This document shows, piece by piece, positions 7,550 through 14,355 of a stretch of 27,050 nucleotides of DNA; position 1 is the first letter of the stretch; every line of letters starts with the position of its first letter. Location of the stretch: NCBI GenBank assembly GCA_003230945.1, contig QIHK01000020.1:1-27050 (forward strand), written 5' to 3'. Below the pieces are notes generated by a model that was not told the DNA's origin, did not search any database, and saw only the letters and a program-made list of their open reading frames with translations. Origin of the DNA: Candidatus Kaiserbacteria bacterium (GTDB lineage: Bacteria; Patescibacteriota; Minisyncoccia; Phycocordibacterales; Phycocordibacteraceae). The position numbers were made by a program, and so were the translations under genes.

Positions 7550-8044
7550 ATGGCAATATCGAAAGCAAAAAAGAGCGAAATAATCGCTAAAGTTAAAGAC
7601 GTAATTTCTGAAGCAACATCAATCACTTTCGTTGGCTTTACGAAGCTCACCGTTATGGATTCATCCAAAATGCGTGGAGAGCTTTCTCAAGTAGGCGTGA
7701 AGTATTACGTTGCAAAGAAGACACTCATTCGACATGCTCTTACTGAGAGTGGTTATCAGGGTGAAATTCCTGATCTTCCAGGAGAAGTTGCTATTGCATG
7801 GACAAGTGATGAGGTGACGGCTCCAGCACGCAGTATTTATGAGTTTGGTAAAAAAATTAAAAATACCCTTACTCTCCTCGGAGGTGTATTTGAAAATGCG
7901 TATGTAGATGCCCAACAGATTACTTCCATTGCAATGATTCCACCGACACCGGTGCTCCGTGGCATGTTTGTAAATGTACTCAATAGTCCTATACAAGGAC
8001 TTGTAATTGCTCTCGATAAAATTCGTGAGCAGAAAGAAGCGTAG
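7550..8044 (+). CDS. rplJ: 50S ribosomal protein L10 (uL10)
   Basis: 164 residues. The N-terminal domain (MAISKAKKSEIIAKVKDVI, then TSITFVGFTKLTVMDSSKMR) matches the L10 fold that binds 23S rRNA at the base of the stalk. The C-terminal helix (VLNSPIQGLVIALDKIREQ) is the docking site for L7/L12 dimers. The start at 7550 is chosen over an upstream in-frame codon at 7487, which lies inside the leader attenuator. There is no Shine-Dalgarno: ATAATTATGGCA precedes translation, and rplL has a similar AGAATTATGGCA. It is cotranscribed with rplL 27 bp downstream and controlled by the leader. Confidence 0.96.
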   Translation: MAISKAKKSEIIAKVKDVISEATSITFVGFTKLTVMDSSKMRGELSQVGVKYYVAKKTLIRHALTESGYQGEIPDLPGEVAIAWTSDEVTAPARSIYEFGKKIKNTLTLLGGVFENAYVDAQQITSIAMIPPTPVLRGMFVNVLNSPIQGLVIALDKIREQKEA

Positions 8045-8071
8045 TAATTATTCATTCGTAAATTTAGAATT

Positions 8072-8572
8072 ATGGCAGATGAAACAAAGACAGCAGATGT
8101 TTCGACAGAAGCTCCCGTCAAAGAAGAGGTAGCTCCAGTTGCAACACCTGCAGAATCTTCTGCAACTCCCGCAGTAGAAGAGAAGGCGGAAGAAGTGGAG
8201 GTTCCAACAAAGTTTAAAAAAATCGTTGAGGAAATCGAGAAGATGACCGTGCTTGATCTCTCAGAACTCGTAAAAGTTTTTGAGAAAAAGTTTGGTGTAT
8301 CTGCAGCGGCAGTCGCTGTTGCCGGATCCGCTTCCGGTAGTGAAGATGAAGAAGATCAAAAGTCTACAGCTGATGTTGAACTTACCAATGTAGGTGATCA
8401 GAAAATCGCTGTTATCAAAGCAGTGAAAGCTGCTCTCTCTCTTGGTCTCAAAGAAGCAAAAGATCTCATTGATGGTGCTCCATCTATGCTTAAACAGGGT
8501 CTTAAAAAGGAAGAGGCAGAGGAACTTAAGAAAACACTTGAGGCAGCGGGTGCCACTGTGACACTTAAGTAA
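8072..8572 (+). CDS. rplL: 50S ribosomal protein L7/L12 (bL12) with long acidic N-terminal extension
   Basis: 166 residues, compared with about 120-130 for typical bL12. The usual N-terminal dimerisation region begins near residue 46 (TKFKKIVEEIEKMTVLDLSE), followed by an acidic hinge (GSASGSEDEEDQKS) and the canonical C-terminal domain (KIAVIKAVKAALSLGLKEAK, VDGAP-type loop as IDGAPSMLKQGL, end TLEAAGATVTLK) that recruits translation factors. The extra ~45 residues are rich in Ala, Glu, Pro, Thr and Val and look disordered. The start is fixed by the short 27-bp gap after rplJ. A strong terminator follows, so the operon holds just these two genes. Confidence 0.96.
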   Translation: MADETKTADVSTEAPVKEEVAPVATPAESSATPAVEEKAEEVEVPTKFKKIVEEIEKMTVLDLSELVKVFEKKFGVSAAAVAVAGSASGSEDEEDQKSTADVELTNVGDQKIAVIKAVKAALSLGLKEAKDLIDGAPSMLKQGLKKEEAEELKKTLEAAGATVTLK

Positions 8573-8595
8573 TTACTGTTTAATTATCTCGTCTG

Positions 8596-8630
8596 AAAAT
8601 CAGGCTCCGCTCCCGCGGAGCCTGATTTTT
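8596..8630. terminator. Intrinsic terminator after rplL
   Basis: Arms AAAATCAGGCTCCGC and GCGGAGCCTGATTTT around a TCCC loop with a T-run. The right-hand edge overlaps the -35 box of the next gene. Confidence 0.92.
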
Positions 8631-8657
8631 GCATTTTTGTCTCTATCTGAGTACACT
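8629..8657 (+). promoter_or_regulatory. Promoter of the winged-helix protein gene
   Basis: TTGCAT (8629-8634), exactly 17 bp, TACACT (8652-8657). The expected start near 8664 leaves only a 5-nt leader before the ATG at 8669. Confidence 0.68.
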
Positions 8658-8668
8658 GGCGCAGTACC

Positions 8669-9238
8669 ATGGAACCACTCGCAAAACTATTTGGATCGGC
8701 AGCACGACTTAAATTACTCAGACTTTTCCTTTTCAATAAGGATACTGCTTTTAATTTGAAGGAGATTACTTCACGTTCAAAACTTTCAAAAGAAATCACT
8801 CGAAAAGAATTGTTAGAAATGACAACACTTGGACTCTTGAAAAAAAAGGGGAGTAGAGCAACTGCGCGTTATCAAACTAATGCAAAATTTGAACACTTGA
8901 ATGCACTTGATGTCTTTATTCGCGAGACGACAAATGTTCGTCCGGAAGATATGCTTTCTAAACTAAGGCGTTCTGGTTCGCTTCGTCTTGTTGTTCTTTC
9001 AGGACTTTTTATGGGAATTGATGAACCACAAATAGATATTCTTATTGTGGGAGACAATCTTGACGAGCGAATACTGGCGCAGGCGATTCGAACTCTTGAA
9101 GCAGAACTGGGACGAGAAATTAGATATGCCTCATTTCCAACACCTGATTTCCGCTATCGCCAAGGAGTATATGATCGTCTTCTTCGCGATGTATTCGACT
9201 ATCCACACCGTCTCTTAATTGACCACATTGGTCTGTAG
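8669..9238 (+). CDS. Winged-helix protein with nucleotidyltransferase-like C-terminal domain
   Basis: 189 residues. The N-terminus (MEPLAKLFGSAARLKLLRLF, FNLKEITSRSKLSKEITRKE, then TTLGLLKKKGSRATARYQTN) is a winged-helix DNA-binding domain of ArsR/MarR-like type with a recognisable beta-wing. The C-terminal half (LVVLSGLFMGIDEPQIDILI, VGDNLDERILAQAIRTLEAE) resembles a minimal nucleotidyltransferase fold. The classic GS...DxD metal site is degraded (LSGLF...DILIVGD), so catalysis is doubtful. This pairing suggests a transcription regulator or a toxin-antitoxin-derived regulator. It is monocistronic with its own promoter. No target can be named. Confidence 0.7.
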   Translation: MEPLAKLFGSAARLKLLRLFLFNKDTAFNLKEITSRSKLSKEITRKELLEMTTLGLLKKKGSRATARYQTNAKFEHLNALDVFIRETTNVRPEDMLSKLRRSGSLRLVVLSGLFMGIDEPQIDILIVGDNLDERILAQAIRTLEAELGREIRYASFPTPDFRYRQGVYDRLLRDVFDYPHRLLIDHIGL

Positions 9239-9305
9239 AAATTGCTACACTTTAAAAAGGTGCTCTAGATGAGTATTTAATCGTTTAATTTTTCCTGTAT
9301 TCATT

Positions 9306-9989
9306 ATGGTTTTCACTACATGGGCGGGCGTACTTAGCCAGTCTTTCCAGAGTCTCTTTTACGGACTGGTCGGGTTCATACCCAATTTAATCGTCGCAAT
9401 AATAATCTTCGTTGTCGGTTGGCTCATCGGAGTTGGTCTCGGCCGTGTGGTTGAGCAAATCACTAATTCGCTTCGTGTCGATCAGGCACTTAAGGCAGCC
9501 GGTGTCGAGCGCATTGTTTCTCGTGCAGGTTTTAGGCTCTCCTCAGGCAGATTCCTTGGTTGGCTCGTCGAATGGTTCTTCATCGTTGTATTCTTGGTCG
9601 CCGCGCTTGGTGTCCTACATCTCGATGCTGTTAATCTCTTCATTCGTGATGTCGTGCTTGGGTATCTTCCACAGGTCATCGTCGCCGTACTCATCCTTCT
9701 CGTCGCCGCGGTCGTTGCACAGGCAGTCGAACAGTTTGTTGTAGGATCAGCGAAAGCTGCTTCTCTGCATTCTGCAAACTTCCTCGGCAAAGTGTCACGA
9801 TACGCAATTTGGGTATTTGCAATTCTAGCAGCCCTCAGTCAGCTTCAAGTGGCAACTGCATTTGTACAAACACTTTTCACTGGTGTTGTTATTGCAGTAT
9901 CACTCGCAGTCGGTCTTGCTTTTGGGCTTGGTGGTCAAACATCAGCAGCTCATTATCTCGAAAAACTTCAGTCAGAAATCAAGGACTAG
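9306..9989 (+). CDS. MscS-type membrane protein lacking the cytoplasmic beta domain
   Basis: 227 residues with about five hydrophobic segments (roughly 20-43, 84-105, 118-142, 165-180 and 185-208). The last segment, VSLAVGLAFGLGGQ, resembles the Gly/Ala-rich pore helix TM3 of MscS channels. The protein ends about 15 residues later, so the beta domain and the rest of the cytoplasmic cage are absent. The repeated amphipathic pattern (GVGLGRVVEQITNSL and VAQAVEQFVVGSAKAA) fits the 'conserved TM helix' repeat family related to small-conductance mechanosensitive channels. Base use is richer in C-ending codons than its neighbours. No Shine-Dalgarno is present. A strong terminator follows. Confidence 0.78.
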   Translation: MVFTTWAGVLSQSFQSLFYGLVGFIPNLIVAIIIFVVGWLIGVGLGRVVEQITNSLRVDQALKAAGVERIVSRAGFRLSSGRFLGWLVEWFFIVVFLVAALGVLHLDAVNLFIRDVVLGYLPQVIVAVLILLVAAVVAQAVEQFVVGSAKAASLHSANFLGKVSRYAIWVFAILAALSQLQVATAFVQTLFTGVVIAVSLAVGLAFGLGGQTSAAHYLEKLQSEIKD

Positions 9990-10002
9990 TAGGTGCTTTT
10001 GG

Positions 10003-10035
10003 ATAAACACCCGCGCCAATGGCGCGGGTGTTTAT
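10003..10035. terminator. Bidirectional terminator before the rRNA operon
   Basis: Perfect arms ATAAACACCCGCGCC and GGCGCGGGTGTTTAT with an AAT loop. It separates the MscS-like gene from the rRNA promoter. Confidence 0.9.
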
Positions 10036-10054
10036 CGTTGTATATAAAGAGGGG

Positions 10055-10083
10055 TTGACGCCTCCCATTACCTCGTCTATACT
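10055..10083 (+). promoter_or_regulatory. Promoter of the 23S-5S rRNA operon
   Basis: Near-consensus TTGACG (10055-10060), 17 bp, TATACT (10078-10083), with a predicted start near 10090. This is the best promoter in the window. It lies about 220 bp before the 23S gene and no 16S gene follows it, so the 23S-5S unit is transcribed independently of 16S. Confidence 0.82.
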
Positions 10084-10089
10084 TCTCAC

Positions 10090-10189
10090 CACGTGTTTAC
10101 GAACGAAATAACCACTAATCAAGGGGAAGGCTATTAGGCCAGCGCGTTCGCATTAACGAACCGTCCTCCTTGGGGCGGTTCTTTCTTTT
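10090..10189 (+). promoter_or_regulatory. Structured rRNA leader with terminator-like hairpin
   Basis: Between the promoter and 23S the leader can form CTAAT / ATTAG (10115-10137), then GTTCG / CGAAC (10146-10161), and then GAACCGTCC / GGGCGGTTC (10158-10181) followed by TTTCTTTT. The last hairpin looks like an intrinsic terminator and shares GAAC with the second hairpin, so the two exclude each other as in an attenuator. Alternatively this could be a short ncRNA ending at about 10189. From 10190 to 10290 there is only one further hairpin, near 10248-10270 (TCGTATCT / AGATACGA). Confidence 0.5.
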
Positions 10190-10290
10190 CAGAAGCACGC
10201 GATCTTCGACATACGAATACGTAAAACAGGTAAGCAAAAATAAGAAATCGTATCTGTTAAAAGATACGAGGTCTAAGAGCATTAAATATA

Positions 10291-10322
10291 GATTGTGGTT
10301 TTCAGGTCTCCATACGGGAGAC
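10291..10322 (+). other. 5' arm of the pre-23S processing stem
   Basis: GATTGTG (10291-10297), TTCAG (10301-10305) and the 13 bases 10310-10322 pair in register with CACAATC (14081-14087), CTGAA (14073-14077) and 14056-14068. This long helix brings the two ends of 23S together and is the expected substrate for RNase III-like processing. Confidence 0.8.
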
Positions 10323-10539
10323 AAGAAGAGTGCACGGTGGATGCCTTGGCCTAGGATGGCGATGAAGGACGCGACTAATCTGCGATAAGCTTCGGGGAGG
10401 CGATTTGTAGCCTTTGATCCGGAGATTTCCGAATGGGGGAACCCTCCAGTATTGAACTGGAACTCACGGAGTCACGTCTGTGTAGAGCGAACCCGGGGAA
10501 GTGAAACATCTCAGTACCCGGAGGAAAAGAGAACAATAT

Positions 10540-10587
10540 GAGTTGCGTTCAATTGGCGCGTATGTTCGTGTCAATTGAACGCAACTC
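10540..10587 (+). repeat. 16-bp hairpin insert in the 5' domain of 23S
   Basis: Perfect arms GAGTTGCGTTCAATTG (10540-10555) and CAATTGAACGCAACTC (10572-10587) around a 16-nt loop. They lie between AGGAAAAGAGAACA and GAATAGCGGCGAGCG, where E. coli has only a short stem (about position 190-210). It may be a simple extended helix or an RNase III-cut intervening sequence. Confidence 0.8.
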
Positions 10588-10857
10588 TCGTGATACCCTG
10601 AATAGCGGCGAGCGAAAAGGGAAAAGCCCAAACCTCTTTCTTCGGAAAGGGGGGTTGTAAGATATGAACGTCGTACTTGTACGAAAAGAGTTACCAATCG
10701 TCTTTATAGTCGAAGTTGCTGGAAAGCAACGCCCCAGAGGGTAATGGCCCCGTAGACGAAATAAATGACGACTCTTGTTTATATTCTTGAGTAGCTCGAG
10801 ACACGAATAGCTCGAGTGAATCTGCCGGAACTAACCGGTAAGGCTAAATACATCCTA

Positions 10858-10904
<47 letters not shown>

Positions 10905-11699
10905 GAGAGGGGAGTGAAATAGAACTGAAACCGTGTACTTACAAAGGGTCGAAGCGGATAGTCCTTCGGGATTATTCCGTAACGGCATGCCTATTGAAGA
11001 ATGAGCCAACGAGTGTGTGTATCTTGCGTAGCTAAGCCCTTACGGGGCGGAGCTGTAGGGAAACCGAGTGTGAATAGCGCGATTGTAGGATGCATACGAC
11101 CCGAAGCCAGATGAGCTTACCATGAGCAGGGTGAAGTCTGTCGAAAGACAGATGGAGGCCCGAACCCGTAGGTCGTACAACGCCTTGGGATGACTTGTGG
11201 TAAGGAGTGAAAAGCTAATCGAATCTGGGAATAGCTGGTTCTCTCCGAAACAGCTTTTGGGCTGGCGTCGCAATGTGCATGGGGGTAGAGCACTGGAAGG
11301 GACCGACAGGGAGAAATCTCGCGGTTCCTATCAAACTCCGAATACCATGTACCCGTGCGGCAGTTAGAAGGTGGGGGCGAAGCTCCATCGATCGAGAGGG
11401 GAAGAGCCCTGATCGCCAGTTAAGGCCCCTAAATCTACGCTCAGTACATTATAAGGAAGTGAGAATCCACTGACAGTGAGGATGTTGGCTTAGAAGCAGC
11501 CACCATTTAAAGAAAGCGTAACAGCTCACTCATCGAGGGTTCTTGCGCCGAAGATGATCGGGGTTAAGCGTAGTGCCGAAACTGCGGGCTTGTAAGCTTC
11601 ACTGGGGATACAATATGTTTCCTCAGCGTGTGTCAGTCACCATGTGATTGAGCTCTGAATTAGTCACAGGATTCTGTGACTGGCACACAAATAAATAAG

Positions 11700-11770
11700 T
11701 TCATTAGAAGTGAAATATAGGGATATAGGGGATGTGGCGCAGCTTGGTAGCGCAGCTCCTTCATTAGAAG
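11700..11770 (+). repeat. 11-bp direct repeat linking the insert and the tRNA anticodon loop
   Basis: TTCATTAGAAG occurs at 11700-11710, just before the tRNA-like domain, and again at 11760-11770, where it forms the anticodon loop region. The copies are exactly 60 bp apart. The repeat has an inverted core (TTC-ATTA-GAA). Confidence 0.8.
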
Positions 11771-11807
11771 GAGAGGGTCGGAGGTTCAAATCCTCCCATC
11801 CCAACCA
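11728..11807 (+). tRNA. tRNA-Pro-like domain embedded in 23S rRNA
   Basis: 80 nt with a full cloverleaf frame. The acceptor GGGGATG pairs with CATCCCA except for a G1-A72 mismatch. D arm GCGC / GCGC has loop AGCTTGGTA. T arm GGAGG / CCTCC has loop TTCAAAT. The end is A73 plus an encoded CCA. D arm and GGGTCGGAGG recall bacterial tRNA-Pro. The anticodon arm is abnormal: 20 nt instead of 17, folding as CTCCTT / AAGGAG with a 6-nt CATTAG loop, or a shorter stem with an 8-10 nt loop, so no normal anticodon can be assigned. TGAAATAT (11711-11718) and ATATTTCA (11807-11814) form a helix at its base. It could be a degenerate tRNA, a processed tRNA, or a structural part of the ribosome. Confidence 0.8.
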
Positions 11808-12598
11808 TATTTCAAAAAACATATAGCTGAATCAAATGATTCGGCTCTCTAGTGAAGCTTGCAAGCGGTAGGAGAGCGTTCGCATCTGCGATGAATGGTA
11901 AGGGGTGACCCGTCCTGGAGCGATGCGAAGTGAGAATGTTGGTACAAGTAACCACAATGCGGGTGAGAACCCCGCACGTCGAAAGACCAAGGTTTCCTCA
12001 GCTATGGTGATCAACTGAGGGTTAGTCGGGCCTAAGGAGATGGCGAGAGCCGCATCCGATGGACACACGGTTAATATTCCGTGACCGTATATAGAGGCGA
12101 TGGAGTGACGGATTGCTGTATTTGTTGCCGGTGATTGGATTCCGGTTGTTCATGTGAGGGCGCGCGTTAGGTAAATCCGGCGTGCATTAAGCCCGAGTAT
12201 GGACACAATCTCCTCTTACGGGGGGAGAGAGAACAGAAAGCGCGGTTTCAAGAAAAACTTCTAAGTATTAACTCTATGTGCGACCGTACCGCAAACCGAC
12301 ACAGGTGGTCAGGGCGAGTAGCCCAAGACGAACGAGTGAGAGGTCCTCAAGGAACTCGGCAAACAAGCGACCGTAAGTTAGCGATAAGGTCTGCCCCTCG
12401 CAAGAGGGGCCGCAGCGAAAGTTTTCCTGGCAACTGTTTATCAAAAACACAGCTCCCTGCGAACTCGTAAGAGAATGTATAGGGGGTGACACCTGACCAA
12501 TGCCGGAAGGTCAACCACGGTTGGTATGCTGCTTCGGTAGTATGCTGGACTGTGTAAGCCCCGGTGAATGTCGGCGATAACTATAATCGTCCTAAGGT

Positions 12599-12793
12599 TC
12601 GCGGTGTGACATTTGTCGCACCGCGAAGGACTGGGACGATTGTAGGATAAACAGAATACACTAAGTTACCTTAGTATGGAGCAATCTGTACTTTGTCCGT
12701 TGATGACTCCAAGAGGCCATACGTCATAGCCCTACGCACATTGAGGTGCTAGGGAAAAGATATGGTCCTTCGCGTGCTTTAAAGGAAACGAAG
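12599..12793 (+). other. Group I-type intron in 23S at E. coli position 1931 (195 nt)
   Basis: Exon sequence CCTAAGGT (ending 12598) is separated from AGCGCAATTCC (from 12794); joining them restores the normal helix 69-71 sequence. The 5' exon ends in U and the insert ends in G, as in group I introns. A core can be drawn: TTGTAGGATAA resembles the P element, GGCCATA (12715-12721) pairs with TATGGTCC (12761-12768) as P7, and CCCTA / TAGGG (12730-12754) is P8. The 5' end forms a 12-bp hairpin (12599-12626). The guide sequence is not settled: ACCTTAG at 12668-12674 is complementary to exon CTAAGGT but lies unusually late. No endonuclease ORF. Confidence 0.76.
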
Positions 12794-13455
12794 AGCGCAA
12801 TTCCTTGTCGGGTAAGTTCCGACGTGCACGAATGGTGTAATGACTGGGAAGCTGTCTCGAGGACTCGCTCGGTGAAAATGCAATTCCGGTAAAGATGCCG
12901 GATACCTGTAGTTAGACGAAAAGACCCCAGGAGCTTTACTACAACTTCGTATTGGCTCTGTGGGATTCATGCGTAGCATAGGTGGGAGACTTTGAGACAT
13001 TCCTTTTGGGGGATGTGGAGTCGCAATATGAAATACCACTCTTGAATTTTGCAGTGTCTAACCCCGTTGGGATCCAACGGGGGACCGTGCGTGGCGGGTA
13101 GTTTTGGTGGGGCGCCATCCTCCTAAAGAGTAACGGAGGAGTCTATTAAGGTTCTCTAGGCGCGAATGGAAACCGTGCCGATAGTGTAATGGCATAAGAG
13201 AGCTTAACTGAAAGGGGTACATCCCGAACAGATGCGAAAGCAGAGCATAGTGAACCGATGGTACGCCTTAGATGCGGCCAGAGATTAACGGATATAAGTT
13301 ACCCTGGGGATAACAGGCTAGTTCCGCCCAAGCGTCCATAGCGACGGCGGAGTTCGGCACCTCGATGTCGGCTCACCTTAGCGCGGGGCTGGAGCAGGTC
13401 CCAAGCGTTTGGCTGTTCGCCAATTAAAAAGGTACGCGAGCTGGGTTCAAACCGT

Positions 13456-13773
13456 GAGGATTGTCGAGTTTTCTCGAAATTCTCACCGTTTGAATCCCTT
13501 TGAGTTTCTGTTATCAGAAATAAAATTATATAAATGTTTTTTCGTCTACATAAAAACAGATAGAGCCAACCATATTACGGCGGTCTCATGTAGGAATACA
13601 TGGGAAGCAAATCAACTTATATCGGTAAAACCCGAATCCAATACATGGAAGGGTAATACCGAGGGAATATAATTGTATTATTTATAATTATTGCCCGTAG
13701 AGACTGAATGTTGATCATCGAGAACCGATGAAGTTACAGTCCGATCCTCCGAGTAATCGGAGCAAACAAGATG
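13456..13773 (+). other. Group I intron in 23S at E. coli position 2593 (318 nt)
   Basis: Exons GGGTTCAAACCGT (ending 13455) and CGTGAGACAGG (from 13774) rejoin to the peptidyl transferase centre sequence. The 5' exon ends in U and the intron in G. P1 uses guide GCGGT (13580-13584) against exon ACCGT with the required G-U pair. P3 is ATCAAC (13611-13616) with GTTGAT (13710-13715). P7 is GACTG (13702-13706) with CAGTC (13737-13741). P8 is CATCG / CGATG (13716-13730), and P9 CTCCG / CGGAG follows. The long 5' part (13456-13579) would be an enlarged P1 loop. No P7.1 is seen, and there is no endonuclease gene. Position 2593 is a known intron site, used in the Chlamydomonas chloroplast. Confidence 0.93.
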
Positions 13774-14055
13774 CGTGAGACAGGTTGGTCTCCTATCTAC
13801 TACAGGCGTTGATTCTTGAAGAGGCTTGTCCCTAGTACGAGAGGACCGGGATGAACTGACCTCTGGTCTACCAGCTGTTCTGCCAAGAGCATCGTTGGGT
13901 AGCTATGTCGGGTTGCGATAACCGCTGAAAGCATATAAGCGGGAAGCGCGCTCTGAGATTAGGAATCGTTATGAGACTCCTGGAAGATTACCAGGTTGAT
14001 AGGCTCTAGGTGGAAGTGCCGCGAGGCATGGAGCCGAGGAGTACTAATATGTCCA

Positions 14056-14087
14056 GTTTCCCGTGTGGAACTCTGAATGACACAATC
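14056..14087 (+). other. 3' arm of the pre-23S processing stem
   Basis: GTTTCCCGTGTGG (14056-14068), CTGAA (14073-14077) and CACAATC (14081-14087) pair with the 5' arm at 10291-10322. Confidence 0.8.
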
Positions 14088-14132
14088 ATATTGTGCTTAT
14101 GCTTATTTATATACGTATTCGTTTTGTATCGT

Positions 14133-14175
14133 ACACTCGGCTTTCTAGGCTTCGGCAGAGGAAGTTTTCGAGTGT
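14133..14175 (+). other. Hairpin in the 23S-5S spacer
   Basis: ACACTCG (14133-14139) pairs with CGAGTGT (14169-14175), and inside it GCTTTCT pairs with AGAGGAAGT. It stands directly before 5S and probably guides processing. No tRNA is present in the spacer. Confidence 0.6.
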
Positions 14176-14179
14176 TCGG

Positions 14180-14294
14180 TTCTGGTGGTTCGGCGGTGGG
14201 GTCACACCCGTTCTCATTCCGAACACGGAAGTTAAGCCCATTTGCGGCGATGGTACTCACTGTTAAAGGTGGGGAGAGTAGCTAACCGCCAGAA
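14180..14294 (+). rRNA. rrf: 5S ribosomal RNA
   Basis: About 115 nt. Helix I is TTCTGGTGGTT (14180-14190) with AACCGCCAGAA (14284-14294). Inside are the conserved CACACCCGTTCTCATTCCGA, ACACGGAAGTTAAGCCC and GGGGAGAGTAG blocks. It lies about 110 bp after 23S in the same transcript and is followed by an intrinsic terminator. Confidence 0.96.
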
Positions 14295-14308
14295 CCAAGC
14301 ACTTGAAT

Positions 14309-14340
14309 AAAAAACGCCACGCGAAAGTGTGGCGTTTTTC
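14309..14340 (+). terminator. Terminator of the rRNA operon
   Basis: AAAACGCCAC and GTGTGGCGTTTTT form a stem with a GCGAAA loop region and a T-run. The next promoter's -10 box starts only four bases later. Confidence 0.9.
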
Positions 14341-14343
14341 GTT

Positions 14344-14349
14344 TATACT
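14344..14349 (+). promoter_or_regulatory. -10 box giving a leaderless transcript
   Basis: TATACT lies exactly six bases before the ATG at 14356, so the expected start of transcription is the A of the start codon. The -35 position falls inside the rRNA terminator stem and shows no consensus. Confidence 0.6.
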
Positions 14350-14355
14350 GTAGGT

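Larger units (their letters stand above)
11604..11850 (+). other. Intervening sequence in 23S helix 45
   Basis: The helix 45 stem is lengthened to 16 pairs, 11588-11603 with 11851-11866 (GCTTGTAAGCTTCACT / AGTGAAGCTTGCAAGC, one U-G). It encloses 247 nt absent from ordinary 23S. Inside lie a small hairpin (about 11604-11624), a larger element with GTGTGTCAGTCAC / GTGACTGGCACAC (11628-11688) that can also fold as a three-way junction, a tRNA-like domain (11728-11807), and AGCTGAATC / GATTCGGCT (11825-11846). Helix 45 is a known intervening sequence site in enteric bacteria, where RNase III removes the insert and the rRNA stays fragmented. Whether this one is excised is unknown. Confidence 0.85.

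Noticed and set aside
11040..12492. Several ORFs of 64-78 codons on both strands
   Set aside because: They lie wholly within conserved 23S rRNA and have no promoter or codon support.
13409..13672. An 87-codon ORF spanning the 23S position 2593 exon and intron, a possible homing endonuclease
   Set aside because: It starts in conserved rRNA sequence, and its translation has no LAGLIDADG, HNH or GIY-YIG motif. The intron bases are used for P1-P3 structure.
14133..14175. tRNA gene in the 23S-5S spacer
   Set aside because: It is a single long hairpin without D or T arm sequences.
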